DNA of 64,000 nucleotides from Staphylococcus croceilyticus (GCF_002902575.1 NZ_PPRD01000077.1:1-64000), one strand, 5' to 3'. Positions 1-9,290 are shown, numbered from the stretch's first letter. The notes: generated by a model not told the origin, from the letters alone. Made by a program: numbers and translations.

Positions 1-885
1 GCATAAATATAGAATGTCATTAGGTTCTTTAAATTCACTTAATTTATCTATATTATCTATTAAAAATGCAATTAATGCATTAAATGTATCACCTAACATT
101 TCATCATTGCTATATTTATAATCCGGTATGTTCCAAAACAAACCTTCAACTCCAAATGAAGAAGTTTGTTCCGCGTTTCTATTTTTACTATCTATTAATT
201 GATATCTTATTTCCTTTATTATTCTAACCATCTTTTTATATTTATAATTTGTATTGTTATTTTTTATAACACTATTATTTATATGCTGTTCCGGATAATT
301 TATAATTCGTTCACCTTTATCTGAATAAATTGTGATTCCTCCAATGAAATTATTTGGATCATCCATATAATCATTACTATAATCTCTATATCTAAAACAA
401 GGTACACAATCTGTTTCTTTACGGTAAGTATTGCCATTGATTCTAATTGCTTTATTACCTCTTCTTACCTCACTTCTTCCAAATCTCTCAATCAAAGCTT
501 CTTCTACTTCATCTTTAAAATGATACGGAGGCTTATTACTAGAAATAAATTTATAATTTTCTCTAGTTTTACCTTCCCTATATTTATCAAAAAACTCACT
601 TTCTTTTACCACTGCAATATCAACGTCACTATTTTGTCTTACATTGGTATTTGTTGCATACGAACCTTTCACAAATATACTTAGTTCATAATCTTTCGAT
701 GGATTAGTCATTTTAATTTGATATGATAGCGTATCTTCATTGTTTCTATGTATACCTTTTTTTATTTCATACCCTAATGATTCCAGAGATTCTTGGATAA
801 TTCTTATTGCATTTTCACACTTTTCTTTTTCAGATTCTGACAATGGTTTAGAATATAATTTTAATTGTTCTTCAGTAAATAACAA
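1..885 (-). CDS. CD-NTase (CBASS-type cyclic-oligonucleotide synthase), 3' end outside the window
   Basis: The minus strand is open for 295 codons and runs off the left edge, so the C-terminus is missing. The nucleotidyltransferase core is visible: GSYATNTNVRQNSDVDIAVV (residues 74-93, with metal-binding D87 and D89) and a third acidic residue in TDCVPCF (D159). The conserved CD-NTase helical motif INYPEQHINN follows near 195-204, then KKMVRIIK near 217-224. In the family this fold makes cyclic di- or trinucleotides that switch on a phage-defence effector; that role here is inferred. I chose the TTG at 885 because GGGGGAG lies 5 nt upstream. An in-frame ATG at 903 has no ribosome binding site. 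The gene is divergent from hsdM. Any effector would lie left of position 1. A lone nucleotidyltransferase of another role is possible but less likely. Confidence 0.82.
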   Translation of the reverse strand, partial: MLFTEEQLKLYSKPLSESEKEKCENAIRIIQESLESLGYEIKKGIHRNNEDTLSYQIKMTNPSKDYELSIFVKGSYATNTNVRQNSDVDIAVVKESEFFDKYREGKTRENYKFISSNKPPYHFKDEVEEALIERFGRSEVRRGNKAIRINGNTYRKETDCVPCFRYRDYSNDYMDDPNNFIGGITIYSDKGERIINYPEQHINNSVIKNNNTNYKYKKMVRIIKEIRYQLIDSKNRNAEQTSSFGVEGLFWNIPDYKYSNDEMLGDTFNALIAFLIDNIDKLSEFKEPNDILYLC

Positions 886-1069
886 ATTTGCTCCCCCATT
901 CATACTCAGTTTAACTACATAATAATCAATACTTTTATAATTAGCTACTTAATATTAATTAAATAATATAACAAACAATATTTTTCACAAAGAAAATCAC
1001 AAGAAAAGTCATATAAAGACTTAATATTTGCTATATTTGTATAAAGGATAATATAGAGGTGTAATATAA

Positions 1070-2584
1070 ATGGCGACAATCGGATTTGAAGAAAAATTAT
1101 GGCAAGCTGCCGATAAATTAAGAGGAAGCATGGATGCTGCTGAATATAAAAATGTAGCATTAGGTTTAATATTTTTAAAATATGTATCAGATTCTTTTGA
1201 AGAAAAGTATGAAGAATTGAAGCAAGATCCTTATGCTGACGAAGAGGATCAAGATGAATATTTAGCAGAAAATATTTTCTGGGTTCCAAAAGAAGCAAGA
1301 TGGCAATATATCAATGATAATGCGAAAAAACCAGAAATTGGACAAATTATTGATAAAGCCATGATTGCAATTGAAAATGAAAATGAATCACTCAAAGGTG
1401 TATTACCTAAAGAATATGCAAGACCTGCATTAGATAAAGAAAAATTAGGCGATATTATTGATTTATTTACATTTAAGGTTGGCGATACTGAAAGTCGTAA
1501 GCAAGATGTATTAGGCCGAGTGTACGAATATTTTATTGCTAAATTTGCGAGTGCCGAAGGTAAAAATGCTGGAGAATTCTATACCCCATCATCAATTGTA
1601 AAATTATTAGTTGAGATGATTGAACCTTATAAAGGACGCATTTACGATCCATGTTGTGGTTCAGGAGGCATGTTTGTACAAAGTGAACGCTTCGTTGAGA
1701 AACATCAAGGTCGATTAGACGATATTGCGATTTACGGACAAGAATCTAACCCTACGACTTGGAAATTAGCAAAAATGAACTTAGCTATCCGTGGTATTGA
1801 TAATGACTTAGGTGAACGAAATGCTGATACATTCCATAACGATTTACATAAAGGATTAAAAGCAGATTACATATTAGCCAATCCGCCTTTTAACGCAAGT
1901 GATTGGGGTCAAGAACAATTACTTGATGATTATCGTTGGCAATTTGGTATTCCGCCAAAAGGTAATGCCAACTATGCATGGATTGAACATATGATTTCAA
2001 AATTAGCACCTAACGGTACAGCAGGATTTGTATTAGCTAATGGATCTATGTCTACCAGTGGTAAAGACGAATTAGAAATTCGTAAAAATCTAATTGAACA
2101 AGACTTAGTGGAATGCATTGTTACCTTACCAGGCCAACTCTTTTATTCAACACAAATACCTGTCTGTCTTTGGTTCATTAGTAATAATAAAGGCCAAAAT
2201 GGTAAAAAAGAACGACGAAATGAAATTTTATTTATCGATGCTCGTGAAATCGGGCATATGGTATCTAGAACATTAAAAGAATTTTCAGATGAAGATATTC
2301 AAAAAGTAGCACAAACGTATCATGCATGGAGAGGTACAAACGATAAATCATATGAAGATATAGCTGGATTTTGTAAAGTAGCTAAGTTGGAAGAAGTTAA
2401 AAATAACGAATATATTTTAACACCTGGACGTTATGTCGGTTTAGCCGATGTTGAAGAAGATAAAGAGCCATTTGAACAAAAAATGGAACGTATTACTTCT
2501 GAATTAAGTGAACAATTTGCTAAATCAAAAGAACTCGAGGACCAAATCCGTAAATCATTGGAGGGATTAGGTTATGGAATTTAA
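1070..2584 (+). CDS. hsdM: Type I restriction-modification methyltransferase subunit HsdM
   Basis: The 504-residue protein is full length for HsdM. It has an N-terminal helical domain (about 1-150) and an N6-adenine methyltransferase domain. The SAM-binding motif DPCCGSGG is at residues 193-200 and the catalytic NPPF at 271-274. With HsdS it methylates adenine in a split recognition sequence; with HsdR it cuts unmodified DNA. The start follows an AGAGGTG ribosome binding site. It overlaps hsdS by 11 nt, so the subunits are translationally coupled. The M-S-R order is one of several found in SCC-borne type I systems. No frameshift or missing motif is seen. Confidence 0.95.
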   Translation: MATIGFEEKLWQAADKLRGSMDAAEYKNVALGLIFLKYVSDSFEEKYEELKQDPYADEEDQDEYLAENIFWVPKEARWQYINDNAKKPEIGQIIDKAMIAIENENESLKGVLPKEYARPALDKEKLGDIIDLFTFKVGDTESRKQDVLGRVYEYFIAKFASAEGKNAGEFYTPSSIVKLLVEMIEPYKGRIYDPCCGSGGMFVQSERFVEKHQGRLDDIAIYGQESNPTTWKLAKMNLAIRGIDNDLGERNADTFHNDLHKGLKADYILANPPFNASDWGQEQLLDDYRWQFGIPPKGNANYAWIEHMISKLAPNGTAGFVLANGSMSTSGKDELEIRKNLIEQDLVECIVTLPGQLFYSTQIPVCLWFISNNKGQNGKKERRNEILFIDAREIGHMVSRTLKEFSDEDIQKVAQTYHAWRGTNDKSYEDIAGFCKVAKLEEVKNNEYILTPGRYVGLADVEEDKEPFEQKMERITSELSEQFAKSKELEDQIRKSLEGLGYGI

Positions 2585-3776
2585 ATTAAAAGATTTAGTT
2601 AATATTAAGTATGGAAAAAATCAAAAAAATGTAAAAAATCCACGTGGTAAATATCCAATTTTAGGGACTGGGGGAATAATGGATTACGCAGACGACTTTC
2701 TGTACGATAAACCAAGTGTTTTAATTGGTCGAAAAGGGAGTATCGGCAAGGTAAAGTATATAGAAGAACCTTTTTGGACTATTGATACATTATTTTACAC
2801 TATTGTTAATGAAAATCTTGTGATACCTAAATATTTATACTATAAATTAAGTCAAATAGACTTTAATTATTATAATGAAGGAACTACAATCCCTAGTTTG
2901 AGAACAGAAACGTTGTATAAAATAGATATAGATTTGCCCAAAAAAAACATACAAAAAAAAGTAGTTAATCTATTAAATACTATTGATGAAAAAATAGAAA
3001 ATAATCAAAAAATCATAGCAAACCTTGAAAAACTATCACAAACATTGTTTAAACATTGGTTTGTAGATTTTGAATTTCCAGATAAAAATGGTAATCCTTA
3101 TAAATCTAGCGGTGGAGAAATGGTTGATAGTGAATTAGGCGAAATACCTAAAGGATGGAGGGTCGAAACTCTAGAAAAGTTAGGTTCAATAGTTGGTGGA
3201 GGAACACCCTCTAAAAAAAATAAGGAGTATTACACGAATAACGGTATTCCTTGGATTACCCCTAAAGATTTATCGAAAAATAGAAATATATACATATCCC
3301 ATGGTGAAAATGATATTAGTGAATTAGGTTTAAATAAAAGTAGTGCAAAATTATTAGAAAAAAATTCGGTATTATTCAGTTCAAGAGCGCCCATAGGTTA
3401 TATTGCAATAAATAATATACCTGTAACTACTAATCAAGGATTTAAGTCCATAGTACCTAATGAAGAAATGAACCCTTATTTTATTTATTTTATCCTTAAA
3501 AATATAACTCCTTTAATAGAACAAACTGCTAGTGGTTCAACTTTTAAAGAAATATCTGCTAAAGGTTTGAAATCTATTAAAATAGTATTTCCATCGATAG
3601 AACTAATAGAACATTATGGAAACATTGTTAAAAAATATTTTGAAGAAATTAATTTTTTAGAAAATCAAAATATAAAATTAATAGAACTTCGAGATACTCT
3701 ACTCCCTAAACTAATGTCTGGTGAAATAGAAATACCTGATGATATTGAGGTGAATAACGATGAACTTTCAATTTAA
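2574..3776 (+). CDS. hsdS: Type I restriction-modification specificity subunit HsdS
   Basis: The 400-residue protein has the usual two-half layout. Target recognition domain 1 is about residues 1-130, followed by a central helical spacer containing [20 protein letters not shown]. Target recognition domain 2 is about 195-350 and ends in the distal conserved region with [17 protein letters not shown]. HsdS chooses the DNA sequence that the complex methylates or cuts. The gene looks more AT-rich than hsdM and hsdR on either side, as expected where recognition domains are exchanged between strains. It overlaps both neighbours (11 and 17 nt). The recognised sequence cannot be read from the protein. 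Confidence 0.93.
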   Translation: MEFKLKDLVNIKYGKNQKNVKNPRGKYPILGTGGIMDYADDFLYDKPSVLIGRKGSIGKVKYIEEPFWTIDTLFYTIVNENLVIPKYLYYKLSQIDFNYYNEGTTIPSLRTETLYKIDIDLPKKNIQKKVVNLLNTIDEKIENNQKIIANLEKLSQTLFKHWFVDFEFPDKNGNPYKSSGGEMVDSELGEIPKGWRVETLEKLGSIVGGGTPSKKNKEYYTNNGIPWITPKDLSKNRNIYISHGENDISELGLNKSSAKLLEKNSVLFSSRAPIGYIAINNIPVTTNQGFKSIVPNEEMNPYFIYFILKNITPLIEQTASGSTFKEISAKGLKSIKIVFPSIELIEHYGNIVKKYFEEINFLENQNIKLIELRDTLLPKLMSGEIEIPDDIEVNNDELSI

Positions 3777-6700
3777 TGAAGATGATTTAGAACAAGTCGC
3801 ATTAGAATGGCTACAATCACTAGGCTATGACTATAAAAAAGGAAATGAAATGAGTATTACAGGTCTAGCGCCAGAACGTAAAAGTGATAAAGATGTTGTC
3901 CTTCATGAACGTTTAGAGAAAGCATTAAGAAAGATCAACTCAGACATCCATCCTCGTTTTATTGAAAAAGCGATACATGAACTAACTTTAGAGAAGTCGC
4001 CCAATCTTTTAGAAAATAACCTTACCTTTCATGAAAATTTGATTAATGGTATTGAAATCGAAGACTATGATGACGAAGGACAATCGGTAGTAGAAATTGT
4101 TAAAATCGTTGATTTTGAACATCCACAAAACAATGATTTTTTAGCAGTCAATCAATTCACGGTCGTTAATGGAGACTATACAAAACGTCCCGATATTGTC
4201 CTCTTTATCAATGGCTTGCCTATCGTTGTGATTGAACTTAAAAATTCAACCAATGAAACCGTAGGCGTCGAAGACGGCTATCATCAATTAGAAACATATA
4301 AAATGCGTATTCCACAATTGTTTGCATTTAATGAAGTGCTTGTTACAAGTGATGGTATTAATACTAAAGCCGGTTCACTAACTGCGAACTATGATCGTTT
4401 TATGACTTGGCGTTCTAAAGATGGAGAAACGGAATCTTCGTCAAGTTTAGCTAGCTTAGACGTACTCATTCATGGGATGTTAAATCCTGAAACACTACTT
4501 GATTTAATTCGATATTTTGTCTTATTTCAAGATGATGGTAAAGGACATATCAGTAAAATTCTAGCAGCGTATCATCAATATTATGCCGTTAATAAAGCCG
4601 TTGACAGAGCTTTATTAGCTTCATCTGGACAAGGTGATGGTAAAGGCGGCGTTATTTGGCATACTCAGGGGTCTGGTAAAAGTTTAACCATGGTCTTTTT
4701 CTCTGGAAAATTAATTCAAATGCTGAATAATCCTACCTTAGTTATCGTAACAGATCGTAATGATTTAGATAACCAACTATACAGTACGTTTGTTAAATCA
4801 AAAGGTCGATCTGGTAAAGGATTATTAAGACAAACACCAAAACAAGCTGAAACACGTAAAGAATTAAAATCGTTATTATCTGTTGAGTCGGGTGGTATTG
4901 TATTTACAACAATGCAAAAATTTGAACCTGAACAAAATGAAACGACCATGGCTGCCCTAACAGAACGTAAAAATGTGATTGTCATGGCAGATGAAGCACA
5001 TCGTACACAATATGGCTTTAATGCAAAGTATGATGATAAAGGTGAAGGCATTAAATATGGTTATGCTAAATATTTAAGAGATGCTTTACCGAATGCAACA
5101 TTCGTAGGATTTACAGGCACACCCGTAGCTTCAGCAGATAAAAATACGCAAATGGTTTTCGGAAACTATATCGATGTTTATGATATGACACAAGCTGTAG
5201 CTGATGGAAGTACCGTTAAAATTTACTATGAAAGTCGTGTAATTCCATTAAATCTACCTCAAAGTTTAGATTTAGATGAAGCATATAATGACATTACTGA
5301 AGATCAAGAAGAGGATGTAAAACAGCGTTTAAAATCAAAATGGTCCCGTATTGAAGCTTTAGCAGGTGCAAAACCTCGTATCGAAGCCCTAGCCAAAGAT
5401 ATCATCCAACACTTTGAAACACGTCAACAAGCGATGAAAGGCAAAGGAATGATTGTAACGATGAGTCGTCGAATTGCTGTTGATTTATATGATGAAATCA
5501 TTCGTCTAAAACCAGAATGGCATTCAGATGATGATGATAAAGGAGTCATTAAAGTGGTAATGACGGGCTCCTCTAGTGACCCAGCCTCTTTCCAAAGACA
5601 TATTGGTCCTAAAAAACGTCGTAATTTATTAGAAAAACGTATGAAAGATGTGAATGATGAATTACAACTCGTGATTGTTCGAGATATGTGGCTGACAGGG
5701 TTTGATGTTCCTTCTATGCATACGATGTATATTGATAAACCAATGAAAGGTCATAATTTAATGCAAGCGATTGCTCGAGTTAATCGAGTGTTTAAAGATA
5801 AGCCGGGTGGATTAATTGTCGATTATGTGGGTATCGCCGAAAGCTTAAAAGAAGCTCTTAAAGAATATACAGAATCTGATCAAGCTCAAACGGCAATAGA
5901 TACAGATAAAGCGGTTGAATTGATGTTATTGAAGTATGATGTGATTCAAGATATGTTATATAATCTTGATTATTCTAAATTTAATTCAGAGAAAAAATCG
6001 GAACGTTATTATACAATATCGAATACGATGGATTATGTGATTGGTTTAGGTGAAGATGAACGTCAACGTTTTATTAAAACGGTCACAGAGTTAGGTAAAG
6101 CCTTTGCGCTTTGTGCGACTGAACCTACAGCCCAAGAACTCAATGATGAAATTGCCTTCTTTAAAGCGGTTAAAGCAGGACTTGTTAAATTGTTACAACC
6201 GCCAAAAGAAGGAAAAACACGTAAAACACCTGCAGAAGTTGAAGCAGAGATTAATCAACTTGTGTCACAATCTGTTGTGACTGAAGATGTCATTGATGTT
6301 TATCAAACGCTAGGTCTTGAACAACCCGATTTATCAATCCTATCTGATGATTTCTTAAAAGATGTCGAAGGATTGAAACAAAAAAATGTTGCGGTAGAAT
6401 TATTAAATCGATTACTCAAAGGGCAAGTTAAATCATTAATGAAAACGAATGCGACAGTATCTAAGCGCTTCTCTGAGATGTTAGGAAATTCGATTAATAA
6501 ATATAATAGTCGTTCCATTGAAACATCAAAAGTGATTGAAGAACTCATTCAACTTGCCAAAGATATTAAACAAGAACAACAACGAGGAAATGAATTAGGC
6601 CTAAATTCGGATGAGATTGCGTTTTACGATGCTTTAGTTTCACATGAAACAGCGAAAAAAGCGATGGAAGACAAAGAACTACGTGCGATTGCTCACGAGC

Positions 6701-6879
6701 TAACTAAAACAGTGAAAGAAAACATGAGTGTTGATTGGTCTAAACGTGATAGCGCAAAAGCTAAAATGCGTGTAGCTGTTAGACGATTGCTTAAGAAATA
6801 TGGCTATCCGCCAGATTTACAAAAAATGGCTGTAGAGCAGGTCGTAGAACAAGCAGAACTTATGGCGAGTAATCAATAA
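3760..6879 (+). CDS. hsdR: Type I restriction endonuclease/translocase subunit HsdR
   Basis: This is a full-length 1039-residue HsdR. The N-terminal PD-(D/E)xK nuclease has PD at 144-145 and ELK at 159-161. The SF2 translocase follows, with Walker A QGSGKS near 303-308, DEAH at 411-414 and GFTGTP near 450-455. The long C-terminal helical part binds the HsdM/HsdS core. The enzyme pumps DNA using ATP and cuts at a distance from the unmethylated site. It is the last gene of hsdMSR and is followed 13 nt downstream by a strong hairpin. All key residues are present, so the system looks functional. Confidence 0.95.
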   Translation: MNFQFNEDDLEQVALEWLQSLGYDYKKGNEMSITGLAPERKSDKDVVLHERLEKALRKINSDIHPRFIEKAIHELTLEKSPNLLENNLTFHENLINGIEIEDYDDEGQSVVEIVKIVDFEHPQNNDFLAVNQFTVVNGDYTKRPDIVLFINGLPIVVIELKNSTNETVGVEDGYHQLETYKMRIPQLFAFNEVLVTSDGINTKAGSLTANYDRFMTWRSKDGETESSSSLASLDVLIHGMLNPETLLDLIRYFVLFQDDGKGHISKILAAYHQYYAVNKAVDRALLASSGQGDGKGGVIWHTQGSGKSLTMVFFSGKLIQMLNNPTLVIVTDRNDLDNQLYSTFVKSKGRSGKGLLRQTPKQAETRKELKSLLSVESGGIVFTTMQKFEPEQNETTMAALTERKNVIVMADEAHRTQYGFNAKYDDKGEGIKYGYAKYLRDALPNATFVGFTGTPVASADKNTQMVFGNYIDVYDMTQAVADGSTVKIYYESRVIPLNLPQSLDLDEAYNDITEDQEEDVKQRLKSKWSRIEALAGAKPRIEALAKDIIQHFETRQQAMKGKGMIVTMSRRIAVDLYDEIIRLKPEWHSDDDDKGVIKVVMTGSSSDPASFQRHIGPKKRRNLLEKRMKDVNDELQLVIVRDMWLTGFDVPSMHTMYIDKPMKGHNLMQAIARVNRVFKDKPGGLIVDYVGIAESLKEALKEYTESDQAQTAIDTDKAVELMLLKYDVIQDMLYNLDYSKFNSEKKSERYYTISNTMDYVIGLGEDERQRFIKTVTELGKAFALCATEPTAQELNDEIAFFKAVKAGLVKLLQPPKEGKTRKTPAEVEAEINQLVSQSVVTEDVIDVYQTLGLEQPDLSILSDDFLKDVEGLKQKNVAVELLNRLLKGQVKSLMKTNATVSKRFSEMLGNSINKYNSRSIETSKVIEELIQLAKDIKQEQQRGNELGLNSDEIAFYDALVSHETAKKAMEDKELRAIAHELTKTVKENMSVDWSKRDSAKAKMRVAVRRLLKKYGYPPDLQKMAVEQVVEQAELMASNQ

Positions 6880-6892
6880 AAAATAAACTAAA

Positions 6893-6926
6893 AGAGCATC
6901 CCTCACCGCAAAGTGAAGGATGCTCT
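6893..6926 (+). terminator. Hairpin terminator after hsdR, identical to the one after the ccrC operon
   Basis: AGAGCATCCCTCAC pairs with the distal GAAGGATGCTCT across a short loop. All 34 bases recur identically and in the same orientation at 7647-7680. It probably ends transcription from hsdR and also from the facing lipoprotein gene. Confidence 0.8.
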
Positions 6927-6955
6927 TATATTAAAGATGACAATTCATATATACT

Positions 6956-7522
6956 TCATTCATTTATTTTATGACTAAAATCTTTTCTGAAAGCATCGTA
7001 TGGACCTTTATAAAGAGTACTTTCTTTAGCATGTTGGACATGACGCTCTTTATCTTCATCGCTTCTATCATCAATATAATCAATAAATTCTCCTGTTCGC
7101 TTATCAATAGTGACAGCAGCTTTCATAGGATAACCTTCTGCATCTTGAGAAGTAAATTTGATAGCGTACACATTATTATCAGTTCTAGTACTATCTATAC
7201 GATAGTCATTTCCTGTTCGTATAGGTGGAAACTCATCTTTTATTTTTTGAATAGCTTCATTTTCTGTTATTAGTTGCAGATCTTGTTGTGAACTTGAATT
7301 ATTCTCAGTTGGTTGATTTTGTTCTGTTTGATTTATAATATTTTCTTGAGATGATTGTTTAGAAGTATCTGATTCATTCGAACTTGTATTGTTTGAATCA
7401 GTATGAGGGTTTTCTTTCTGTTTATTTTTCTCACTATTTTCCTCATCGCGCTCAATATTAATTGTACAAGCAGATAGTAAAAAAGAAGTTAAAAGTACTA
7501 AACTAATTATATATTTTTTCAT
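6956..7522 (-). CDS. Lipoprotein with a PepSY-like C-terminal region
   Basis: The 188-residue protein begins with a lipoprotein signal peptide. Lysines are followed by a hydrophobic stretch and the lipobox LSAC, with Cys19 as the predicted lipidated residue, so it should be anchored outside the membrane. A low-complexity Ser/Asn/Gln/Glu linker covers roughly residues 25-80. The C-terminal globular part (about 82-165) contains AAVTIDKRTGEFIDYIDD, which resembles PepSY/YkwD-type staphylococcal lipoproteins. The function is unknown. The gene stands alone between two identical hairpins (6893-6926 and 7647-7680), which suggests it was exchanged as a unit. Confidence 0.75.
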   Translation of the reverse strand: MKKYIISLVLLTSFLLSACTINIERDEENSEKNKQKENPHTDSNNTSSNESDTSKQSSQENIINQTEQNQPTENNSSSQQDLQLITENEAIQKIKDEFPPIRTGNDYRIDSTRTDNNVYAIKFTSQDAEGYPMKAAVTIDKRTGEFIDYIDDRSDEDKERHVQHAKESTLYKGPYDAFRKDFSHKINE

Positions 7523-7573
7523 AAATTAAATGTCCCTCCATTATTTTAAATTGTACAATACATTTCAAATAAA

Positions 7574-7644
7574 ATTAAATATATATAATGGAAAATAGCA
7601 AAAAAATTAAATATATATAATGGAAAATAGCAAAAAAATTAAAT
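7574..7644. repeat. 32-bp tandem repeat, about 2.2 copies
   Basis: The AT-rich 32-bp unit begins ATTAAATATATATAATGG at 7574, recurs at 7606, and starts a third time at 7638 before being cut after 7 bases. It lies between the lipoprotein promoter region and the hairpin at 7647. Two copies without a unique spacer do not make a CRISPR array; this is a simple tandem duplication. Confidence 0.9.
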
Positions 7645-7646
7645 AG

Positions 7647-7680
7647 AGAGCATCCCTCACCGCAAAGTGAAGGATGCTCT
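7647..7680 (-). terminator. Hairpin terminator of the ccrC accessory operon
   Basis: The same 34-bp hairpin as 6893-6926 lies 24 nt beyond the last gene of the ccrC operon. On the minus strand it is followed by an A/T-rich run. A variant with one substitution and one extra base follows the paralogous genes of element A at 27113-27143. Confidence 0.8.
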
Positions 7681-7704
7681 AATTTTATTAAAAGTAATAT
7701 ATTT

Positions 7705-7926
7705 TTATTTTGATAGGTAATAATTAATAATATCTTGTAAATCATTGTTAAGGACCGTTGTAATAGAGTCATCATTCATAAAATCTTCATAGATTTTATC
7801 AAGTATTTCTTCATCTTCAATCGCTGTGAAATGATGTACTAATCCTTTTACAATCGATATATAATTTTTCGATTCTAAACAATTAGCAACCGTTCGCCAA
7901 TCTGATTGTTTAGTTTCATGGTTCAT
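7705..7926 (-). CDS. Small conserved SCC protein (73 aa), last gene of the ccrC module
   Basis: I do not recognise a domain in this 73-residue protein. It begins MNHETKQSDWRTVANCLE, is acidic in the middle and is probably soluble and helical. It has a good GGAGGA ribosome binding site and directly follows the DUF1643 gene. A paralogue of exactly the same length (26868-27089) lies at the same place in the other ccr module but contains an early stop. This conservation of length and position shows that the reading frame is a real gene. The role is unknown. Confidence 0.75.
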   Translation of the reverse strand: MNHETKQSDWRTVANCLESKNYISIVKGLVHHFTAIEDEEILDKIYEDFMNDDSITTVLNNDLQDIINYYLSK

Positions 7927-7939
7927 AGATAATCCTCCT

Positions 7940-8443
7940 TTATTTCAATGTCCATTTTTGACGCGCTTTAGGATTAAGCGGATGCATAATTTCATTTGTT
8001 GCTGGATTTATGAGCTTTTTTACTTTCTTTTTATGAGGTTTTAACATTTCCATCACTTGCTCAACACGTTCGACAACAACAGGTCGTTTTGCATAAGCAC
8101 CATAGGCTAAAATCACTGTTTCACTTTCACTAATCGCTTTCATTAAATGAATATTTGTGTGCTCATCGTATGGCTCTTTGATATGTTTAAGATTTTCGGG
8201 TGTTTTAATATTCGAAAATAGATTTACAAGATATACAGCACCGTATCGTTCTGAATTCGCTAATTGATTGAGGATAAGAACAGTTGTGAGATCGAGTGAT
8301 AATACACCATCTAAATGAGGGTACATCGTTATCACTGTACAAGCGGGTTTCTTTTCATCCCATGTTTTCTTGAGTAAATAGCGGTGTTTTTCATCCTTGC
8401 TAAATATAGCTTCTGTGCGTATGGTACTTTTAATTGTATTCAT
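7940..8443 (-). CDS. DUF1643 family protein of the ccrC module
   Basis: This 167-residue protein matches the DUF1643 genes found beside ccr recombinases in many SCC elements. Characteristic segments are DEKHRYLLKKTWDEKKPACT near the start, the NQLANSERYGAVYLVNLF region in the middle, and ILAYGAYAKRP further on. The family has no proven function; it looks like a small alpha/beta cytosolic protein. GGAGGA lies before the ATG. It differs from its paralogue at 26349-26852 at only about ten positions, the most conserved pair between the two modules. Confidence 0.88.
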   Translation of the reverse strand: MNTIKSTIRTEAIFSKDEKHRYLLKKTWDEKKPACTVITMYPHLDGVLSLDLTTVLILNQLANSERYGAVYLVNLFSNIKTPENLKHIKEPYDEHTNIHLMKAISESETVILAYGAYAKRPVVVERVEQVMEMLKPHKKKVKKLINPATNEIMHPLNPKARQKWTLK

Positions 8444-8458
8444 ATTTGTTCCTCCTTT

Positions 8459-8770
8459 TTAGTATTCTTCTGGTAAAAGCATCACATAATAAAAAACGTC
8501 TACATCATCTTCACGAATGACGTAGACTTTCTTAGGTAATGCGTTTTGATTTTTTACATAGTTTGTATAGTGATATTCCAATTTGTATGTGGGTTGTTCT
8601 TGTTTATGTGTGATTGAGAGTATATTCTCATCTTCTTGCAGTTTAAAAATGTGTAGGTAATCTGTATGAGGTGATTTTTCTCTTTCTTCAACCATATGCC
8701 AAAGTAATATTTGAAATTCTAGAGATAAATGTTCACTAACACCTCTTGTAATGTATCGATTGATTTTCAT
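8459..8770 (-). CDS. DUF960 family protein of the ccrC module
   Basis: This is a small protein of about 103 residues beginning MKINRYITRGVSEHLSLE. DUF960 proteins are common in SCC elements downstream of ccr and in other Firmicutes plasmids and phages; their function is unknown. I chose this ATG rather than one five codons upstream because the GGAGGAGAA ribosome binding site lies between the two. The gene follows a 29-residue reading frame whose stop ends 2 nt before this start. The paralogue in element A (26023-26334) is about 87 percent identical by eye. Confidence 0.87.
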   Translation of the reverse strand: MKINRYITRGVSEHLSLEFQILLWHMVEEREKSPHTDYLHIFKLQEDENILSITHKQEQPTYKLEYHYTNYVKNQNALPKKVYVIREDDVDVFYYVMLLPEEY

Positions 8771-8771
8771 A

Positions 8772-8861
8772 CTATTCTCCTCCATTTTGTTTTTCTTTCA
8801 TAATCTCAATGACTTCATTGATAACTGTGACAGATAGTTGAGCGACCTTGATCCAGTTCAT
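8772..8861 (-). CDS. Conserved 29-residue small protein between DUF950 and DUF960
   Basis: A 29-codon frame reads MNWIKVAQLSVTVINEVIEI and ends in KQNGGE. It starts 2 nt after the DUF950 stop and ends just before the DUF960 start. It is amphipathic to hydrophobic and could be one short helix. The other ccr module has the same frame (25929-26021) with high identity but an internal stop. Two diverged copies that keep the frame argue that it is translated. It may also serve as a leader that couples translation of the two neighbours. Confidence 0.62.
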   Translation of the reverse strand: MNWIKVAQLSVTVINEVIEIMKEKQNGGE

Positions 8862-8863
8862 AA

Positions 8864-9202
8864 TTACTCGCCCCCTTTTTGTAACAAGTAGCGTTCATCA
8901 ATAATGACTTGATGAGTGTCATTTAAAAATATAAAGTCTAAATCAAAATTATCTAAATAACCTATTGCTACTAATTCCTTATCTAAATAACATAAAAAAG
9001 GGTAAATGCTGATTTCATGTAATTCATCATTGTAATAGGTAAAAGTATTTAAAATTTTATGTTCAAGTGGACTATTTTTAATATATTTTTCAGGTAATAC
9101 ATCTTCAGCCACCGCATCTACGGTTTCACAAGCCCAAGTTTTTTGATAATTTAGTTTAAATCGTTCCGTAATATACGTTTTAAGTTGTTTGCTTAGCGTC
9201 AT
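8864..9202 (-). CDS. DUF950 family protein of the ccrC module
   Basis: The 112-residue protein begins MTLSKQLKTYITERFKLNYQ and belongs to the DUF950 group that follows ccr genes in SCC elements. It is acidic and carries the conserved ILPEKYIKNSPLEHKIL near residues 34-50. I take the ATG at 9202 because GGGAGGT lies 8 nt upstream; an earlier in-frame start lacks a site. It is the first accessory gene after ccrC. The paralogue at 25586-25936 is clearly more diverged than the other gene pairs. The function is unknown. Confidence 0.86.
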   Translation of the reverse strand: MTLSKQLKTYITERFKLNYQKTWACETVDAVAEDVLPEKYIKNSPLEHKILNTFTYYNDELHEISIYPFLCYLDKELVAIGYLDNFDLDFIFLNDTHQVIIDERYLLQKGGE

Positions 9203-9290
9203 TATAATGACCTCCCTAATTAATAATGTGTACTCCATAAATAAAATATATATTTATAAAATATTTCAAAACTCCTCCACTTTTGTCACT

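Noticed and set aside
945..1298. 117-codon frame on the minus strand over the start of hsdM
   Set aside because: It is antisense to the conserved hsdM N-terminus and has no family match; a shadow frame.
6971..7273. 100-codon plus-strand frame opposite the lipoprotein gene
   Set aside because: The opposite strand has a clear signal peptide and lipobox; this frame has no supporting motif.
7574..7644. CRISPR array
   Set aside because: Units are contiguous with no unique spacers, and there are no cas genes in the window.
7575..7775. Open frame of 66 codons on the minus strand across the tandem repeat
   Set aside because: It runs through the terminator and the repeat, overlaps the 73-aa gene in another frame and has no ribosome binding site.
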